From: Streptomyces altiplanensis
Lineage (GTDB): Bacteria; Actinomycetota; Actinomycetes; Streptomycetales; Streptomycetaceae
Length of the DNA: 37,805 nucleotides
Direction of reading: 5' to 3'
Assembly (NCBI GenBank): GCA_003719395.1
Contig: RHMC01000062.1
Span: forward strand, 1-37,805
Part shown: positions 35,172 through 37,805 of the stretch, piece after piece
Layout: each line of letters opens with the position of its first letter
Position numbering within the stretch: the stretch's first letter is position 1
Position numbers and translations under genes: made by a program
The notes under the pieces: model-generated
Told to the model about the DNA's origin: nothing
Seen by the model: only the letters and a program-made list of their open reading frames with translations
The model's database searches: none

Positions 35172-35804
35172 TCACGCGTCCTGGTCCCCTTCCCGGTCCT
35201 CGCGGGAGGGCCGGGAGGACCGCAGCCTCGGTATCGTCGGAACTTTGGAGCTGCGGCTCTTGGGCACGAAGGTCGCGCGGGCGTGACGCCCCGGCTCCGC
35301 GGGGGTGTCGGCCTTGTCGCCGCCGGACCCGGGCGGCGGGCCGGGAGGCTCCTCACGCGCGTCGCCCGGCGTCGGGGCGGGGTCCGCCTGCTCCCCGGGC
35401 GAGCGGTCGGCCTCTGCGGGTAAGCGGTCGGCCGCCTCGGCGTCGTGGGCCCGGCGGTCGGGCGGGAACGGGATCACCGCGGCCTGGCCCGGGGTGCGGG
35501 AGACCAGCGAGAGGCGGCGCGCCTGGGCGGCCTGCCGCAGCGCCGGTTCGTACTCGGCGGCCGCGTCGCGCCAGCCGCTCGCGTACGCGCCGAGCTCACG
35601 GCGTTCGATCTCGGTGCGCAGCAGGACGACCAGGTCCTCGGGGGCGTGGCCCTCCAGGTACTGACCGAGCGAGGGCGAGGCAGGTCCGGGCAGGTTCCGC
35701 GGCGGAGGAAGAGGCCGTGGGCCGCGGTCGTGCCGACCGGGAGGGAGGGAGGGCGGACCGGCGGAACCACCGTTCGGCCGGGAGCGTTCATCGCCCTCGA
35801 CCAT
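35172..35804 (-). CDS. Hypothetical protein
   Basis: This is a 210-residue protein from ATG 35804 (MVEGDERSRPNGGSAGPPSL), with a Pro/Gly-rich disordered head of about 45 residues. A compact region of about 65 residues follows (LGQYLEGHAPEDLVVLLRTE, YASGWRDAAAEYEPALRQA), and the tail (about 115-210) is again low-complexity, rich in Pro, Asp, Glu and Arg. The YASGWRDA-type segment recurs in short proteins encoded next to XRE or phage-like genes in Streptomyces, but I do not recognise a function. No signal peptide or membrane segment is present. It lies between the rpsL promoter and an XRE gene transcribed in the same direction. Confidence 0.7.
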   Translation of the reverse strand: MVEGDERSRPNGGSAGPPSLPPGRHDRGPRPLPPPRNLPGPASPSLGQYLEGHAPEDLVVLLRTEIERRELGAYASGWRDAAAEYEPALRQAAQARRLSLVSRTPGQAAVIPFPPDRRAHDAEAADRLPAEADRSPGEQADPAPTPGDAREEPPGPPPGSGGDKADTPAEPGRHARATFVPKSRSSKVPTIPRLRSSRPSREDREGDQDA

Positions 35805-35911
35805 GCGTCACTCTCTTTCACGTCCCGTCGCCGCCCGGCGGCGCCACAGGTATGTCCGCCTGCGCGTACAGGAAGACAGACCGCAGCAGCTTACTCGGCG
35901 CCCAGTCGGTG

Positions 35912-36358
35912 CTACTCCCCGATATGCCGCCGGTCATGCCGCTGGGCGGCCGGGGGGAGGAACTGCCCGGCCACTCTCATGAACATCTCGCGCTGGTCGT
36001 CGGGGACGCCCAGCCCGGCCGCCGCCTCCTCCAGCGTCAGCCGGGAAGCCCCGCCGTCCGCGCCCACGGGCGCGGCGCGGGGCCGCTCGGGGAGGGGCAG
36101 GTCCTCCTCGGTGAGCCGGCCGGAACGGATGAGCATGTCCCGGACCGGTACGCGCAGGACGTGCGCGAGCCGCCGGGTGGTCTCCAGGTCGGGCATGCTC
36201 TGGCGCTGGAGCAGTCTGGTGATGGCGGCGCGATGGACGCCCGCCTCGTCGGCCAGCCGGGACTTTCCGCCGCCGCGGGGACTGTCGATGTCGTAACCGC
36301 GCCGCCGGATCAGGTTTTCAACCCAGCTGGCGAACTGCTCGAGCTCACTGGTGGTCAT
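35912..36358 (-). CDS. XRE-family helix-turn-helix regulator
   Basis: This 148-residue protein begins at ATG 36358 (MTTSELEQFASWVENLIRRR) with GGAGGGAGG upstream. A HTH of the Cro/C1 kind lies at about residues 31-78: KSRLADEAGVHRAAITRLLQ, then DLETTRRLAHVLRVPVRDML. A C-terminal segment (SRLTLEEAAAGLGVPDDQRE) could be an effector or dimerisation part. Longer in-frame readings start inside the gene set on the other strand and are rejected. It is divergent from the wbl-like gene over a 169-nt spacer, so it is a natural candidate to control that set and itself. Confidence 0.85.
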   Translation of the reverse strand: MTTSELEQFASWVENLIRRRGYDIDSPRGGGKSRLADEAGVHRAAITRLLQRQSMPDLETTRRLAHVLRVPVRDMLIRSGRLTEEDLPLPERPRAAPVGADGGASRLTLEEAAAGLGVPDDQREMFMRVAGQFLPPAAQRHDRRHIGE

Positions 36359-36490
36359 GGGGGTGCCTCCCTCCGAAGCAGAGCACCACCCTAGCGCTCT
36401 CGCGCGCACAGAATTACTCCCCTGCGAACAGGTTTTTGTGAGGGTTTTGTCAGCATGGTCAGGCATTCTCGGCAGCATCACTCCCTTCTT

Positions 36491-36512
36491 TGTTGCGCGC
36501 TCGCTCGCAACA
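36491..36512. promoter_or_regulatory. Inverted repeat upstream of the wbl-like gene
   Basis: TGTTGCG (36491-36497) and CGCAACA (36506-36512) are perfect inverted repeats separated by 8 nt. The site lies 15 nt before the wbl-like ATG and 133 nt from the start of the XRE gene, within the divergent spacer. It has the size and symmetry of an operator for a dimeric HTH protein. Confidence 0.5.
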
Positions 36513-36527
36513 TGCCATCGTGCCGCC

Positions 36528-36818
36528 ATGACCTCATCAACCCCGCCGCCGGACGACGAGCGCGACCCGCGGTCGACGTGGTGGCGCTCCGCCGCCGCGT
36601 GCTCCGGGATGCCTCCGCAGATCGTCTTCGCCCGCCGGGAGAGGGATGCGGCACCGGCCCTGCGCGCGTGTGCGCGCTGCCCTGTCCTGCGCCGCTGCGA
36701 GGAGACCGTGGCCCCCGCCGACAACTGGTTCGACGGCGTGAGCGCCGGACGCCTCTGGCGCAACGGCCGCCCCGTCACCCGCGCCCAGCACACTGCCAAG
36801 CACCGAGGGGAACGCTGA
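36528..36818 (+). CDS. WhiB-like (Wbl) iron-sulfur regulator, divergent
   Basis: The 96-residue product from ATG 36528 (MTSSTPPPDDERDPRSTWWR) has the Wbl cysteine pattern: one Cys in AACSG, then CARCPVLRRC (C-x2-C-x5-C), a set that binds a [4Fe-4S] cluster in known Wbl proteins. The usual G[VI]WGG turn before the basic tail is replaced by GVSAGRLWRNGRP, so partner binding may differ. A longer reading from 36351 is rejected because it would run through the inverted repeat. It is the first of four overlapping plus-strand genes; its TGA overlaps the next ATG (TGATG). Confidence 0.8.
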   Translation: MTSSTPPPDDERDPRSTWWRSAAACSGMPPQIVFARRERDAAPALRACARCPVLRRCEETVAPADNWFDGVSAGRLWRNGRPVTRAQHTAKHRGER

Positions 36819-37114
36819 TGGCACCCACCACCCCGACACCCGCCGCCCAGGACACCGCTCTCTGGCTCGACCTGCTGGTCCGTCAGCTCCCCGAGCTGCT
36901 CGTCGACCTGTCCCCCGGCACCCGGAGCCGGTCCGGCGACCGCCCGGAGCCCACCGCCGCCGAACTCGCCGCCCGTGACGCCCGTATCCGCGAGGAGCTC
37001 CGCGACGCGCTCGCCGTCGAGCGGGCCCACGGCCTCGCCGTCCCCGGCCACTCCGCCGCGCCGCTGCGGCTCCATGTCTCCGACGCGCTGGCGGGACATC
37101 AGGCGACGGGGTGA
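36818..37114 (+). CDS. Small hypothetical protein downstream of the wbl-like gene
   Basis: This is a 98-residue protein from ATG 36818 (MAPTTPTPAAQDTALWLDLL). GAGGGGAAC precedes the start, which overlaps the wbl stop. It has an amphipathic Leu-rich start (WLDLLVRQLPELLVDLSPG) and a helical Glu/Arg/Ala stretch (AELAARDARIREELRDALAV). No recognised domain, membrane segment or signal is seen. Its stop overlaps a GTG for the next gene (GTGA). Confidence 0.65.
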   Translation: MAPTTPTPAAQDTALWLDLLVRQLPELLVDLSPGTRSRSGDRPEPTAAELAARDARIREELRDALAVERAHGLAVPGHSAAPLRLHVSDALAGHQATG

Positions 37115-37576
37115 CCGAACTCGACGAGGCAGTGCACGACAAGCTCGGCCTCGGCCGGCCGCGCCGCGCCACCGTCCCCCAGCGGCTCGCCCGCCTCCGC
37201 GTCGCTGCTCGGCCGGATCGCCGCGGAGCCCGTGCTGGCCGCCCACGTCCGGGACGAGCTGCGCCGGATGGCCCGGCGCTGCGGGCGCGCGCTCGGCGAC
37301 ACCGAGTCGATGGTCCGGGTCGGCGGACGCTGCCCGTGGTGCGACTCGGTCTCGCTGCGCGCCTTTCCGGCCCGGCGGGCCGTGCTCTGCGTGAACCCTG
37401 CGTGCCGGTGCTCCGGGCCGGACTGCGACTGCCGTACGGACCCGGCCTTCCGGCACGTGTGGCACGAGGACGCCTGGTCGGCGCTGGTCGCGGACGGCGG
37501 CGCCGACCTGGCGGAGATCGGCGTGGCGCGCGACGAGCAGGCGCCGGCTTCGGTGCGCGGAGGTGCGTCCCGGTGA
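37111..37576 (+). CDS. Cys-rich (zinc-ribbon-like) hypothetical protein, possibly frameshifted
   Basis: The conserved-looking part is RCPWCDSVSLRAFPARRAVLCVN and the following CRCSGPDCDC, a zinc-ribbon-like cluster, then RHVWHEDAWSALVADGG. That frame starts only at GTG 37232, giving 114 residues. The GTG at 37111 overlapping the previous stop (GTGA) is in another frame (VTELDEAVHDKLGLGR) and would need one frame change near 37160-37205 to join. I annotate the longer span because of the coupling pattern; if the frames do not join, the gene is 37232-37576. Function unknown; the cysteines suggest metal or nucleic-acid binding. Confidence 0.55.
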
Positions 37577-37760
37577 ACACCCTCGCCCAGCCCCTGATCA
37601 CCGGCGTGCGCGCCGCGCAGGAGTCGCCGTGGCCCCCGCGACCATCCGCAAGTGGGTCCAGCTGGGCCACCTCGCGCCCGCCGGACGACAGGGCCGCGCG
37701 CAGCTGTTCCGCCTGGAGGACGTCTTCGCCGCGGAGCGCGCCACGCGCCGGCGCTCCTGA
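37573..37760 (+). CDS. MerR/excisionase-like HTH protein, possibly frameshifted
   Basis: The readable core is VAPATIRKWVQLGHLAPAGR and RAQLFRLEDVFAAERATRRR, a winged-helix of the MerR/excisionase type. The GTG at 37573 overlaps the previous TGA and begins NTLAQPLITGVRAA, which resembles the usual LITVREAA first helix, but is in another frame; one base near 37600-37615 must be gained or lost to join them. Total length about 62 residues. Such proteins often read as small DNA-binding factors in mobile or accessory clusters. It ends 45 nt from the window edge. Confidence 0.55.
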
Positions 37761-37805
37761 CCGCACCCGGCCCGGAACGCGAAAAAGCGAGGCGCGCACC
37801 CCGTC

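Noticed and set aside
35096..36394. A 432-codon plus-strand open frame opposite the hypothetical and XRE genes
   Set aside because: Antisense shadow with Pro/Arg-rich translation; the XRE gene has a clear ribosome site and HTH.

Overview
This is a high-GC actinobacterial chromosome segment, almost certainly Streptomyces. The evidence is the base composition, GTG starts, -10/-35 pairs of the TTGAC(n)/TAGxxT kind, a zinc-ribbon S14, C-rich L36, an S3 with a long RGG/Ala tail, the order rplM-rpsI-glmM and glmS-acpS-nnr, and a Wbl-type regulator at the right end. Nearly all of it is core translation machinery on the minus strand, so transcription runs from high to low coordinates.

Reading in the direction of transcription: 37760-35172 is an accessory cluster. 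A divergently transcribed XRE regulator faces a four-gene, overlapping plus-strand set (Wbl-like protein, small unknown protein, Cys-rich protein, MerR-type HTH), and a hypothetical gene lies beside the str operon. 34863-30511 is the str operon (rpsL, rpsG, fusA, tuf), with a promoter and about 190 nt of leader before rpsL and a structured spacer before tuf. 30389-28313 is a plus-strand PIG-L/LmbE-type lipoprotein gene whose C-terminal propeller part is broken by several frameshifts. 28012-11408 is one long S10-spc-alpha array: rpsJ, rplC, rplD, rplW, rplB, rpsS, rplV, rpsC, rplP, rpmC, rpsQ, rplN, rplX, rplE, rpsN, rpsH, rplF, rplR, rpsE, rpmD, rplO, secY, adk, map, infA, rpmJ, rpsM, rpsK, rpoA, rplQ, followed by truA. 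rpsD is absent from the alpha part. 9542-7924 is an ABC-F ATPase; 7666-5151 is rplM-rpsI-glmM; 3130-1 is glmS-acpS-nnr. coaA and a DUF389 membrane protein run the other way between glmM and glmS.

The genes supply 25 ribosomal proteins, IF-1, EF-G and EF-Tu, the RNA polymerase alpha subunit, SecY for export of the products, Map for N-terminal Met removal and Adk for nucleotide balance. GlmM and GlmS make amino-sugar precursors of the cell wall, and CoaA with AcpS supplies CoA and phosphopantetheine for acyl carrier proteins.

The most interesting signals lie between genes. An almost identical 27-nt element (26 of 27 bases) occurs in the leaders of both rpsJ and rpsL. Strong tandem hairpins sit exactly at the S10/spc junction (rpsQ-rplN) and between rplO and secY. 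A TGTTGCG-N8-CGCAACA palindrome sits just upstream of the wbl-like gene. Six genes (nnr, the ABC-F gene, truA, the PIG-L gene and the last two genes) need frameshifts to be read, several in G/C runs, while the other genes, including all the ribosomal-protein genes, read through. That pattern points mainly to sequencing or assembly errors, though real decay cannot be excluded. I saw no tRNA, rRNA, CRISPR array or insertion sequence.
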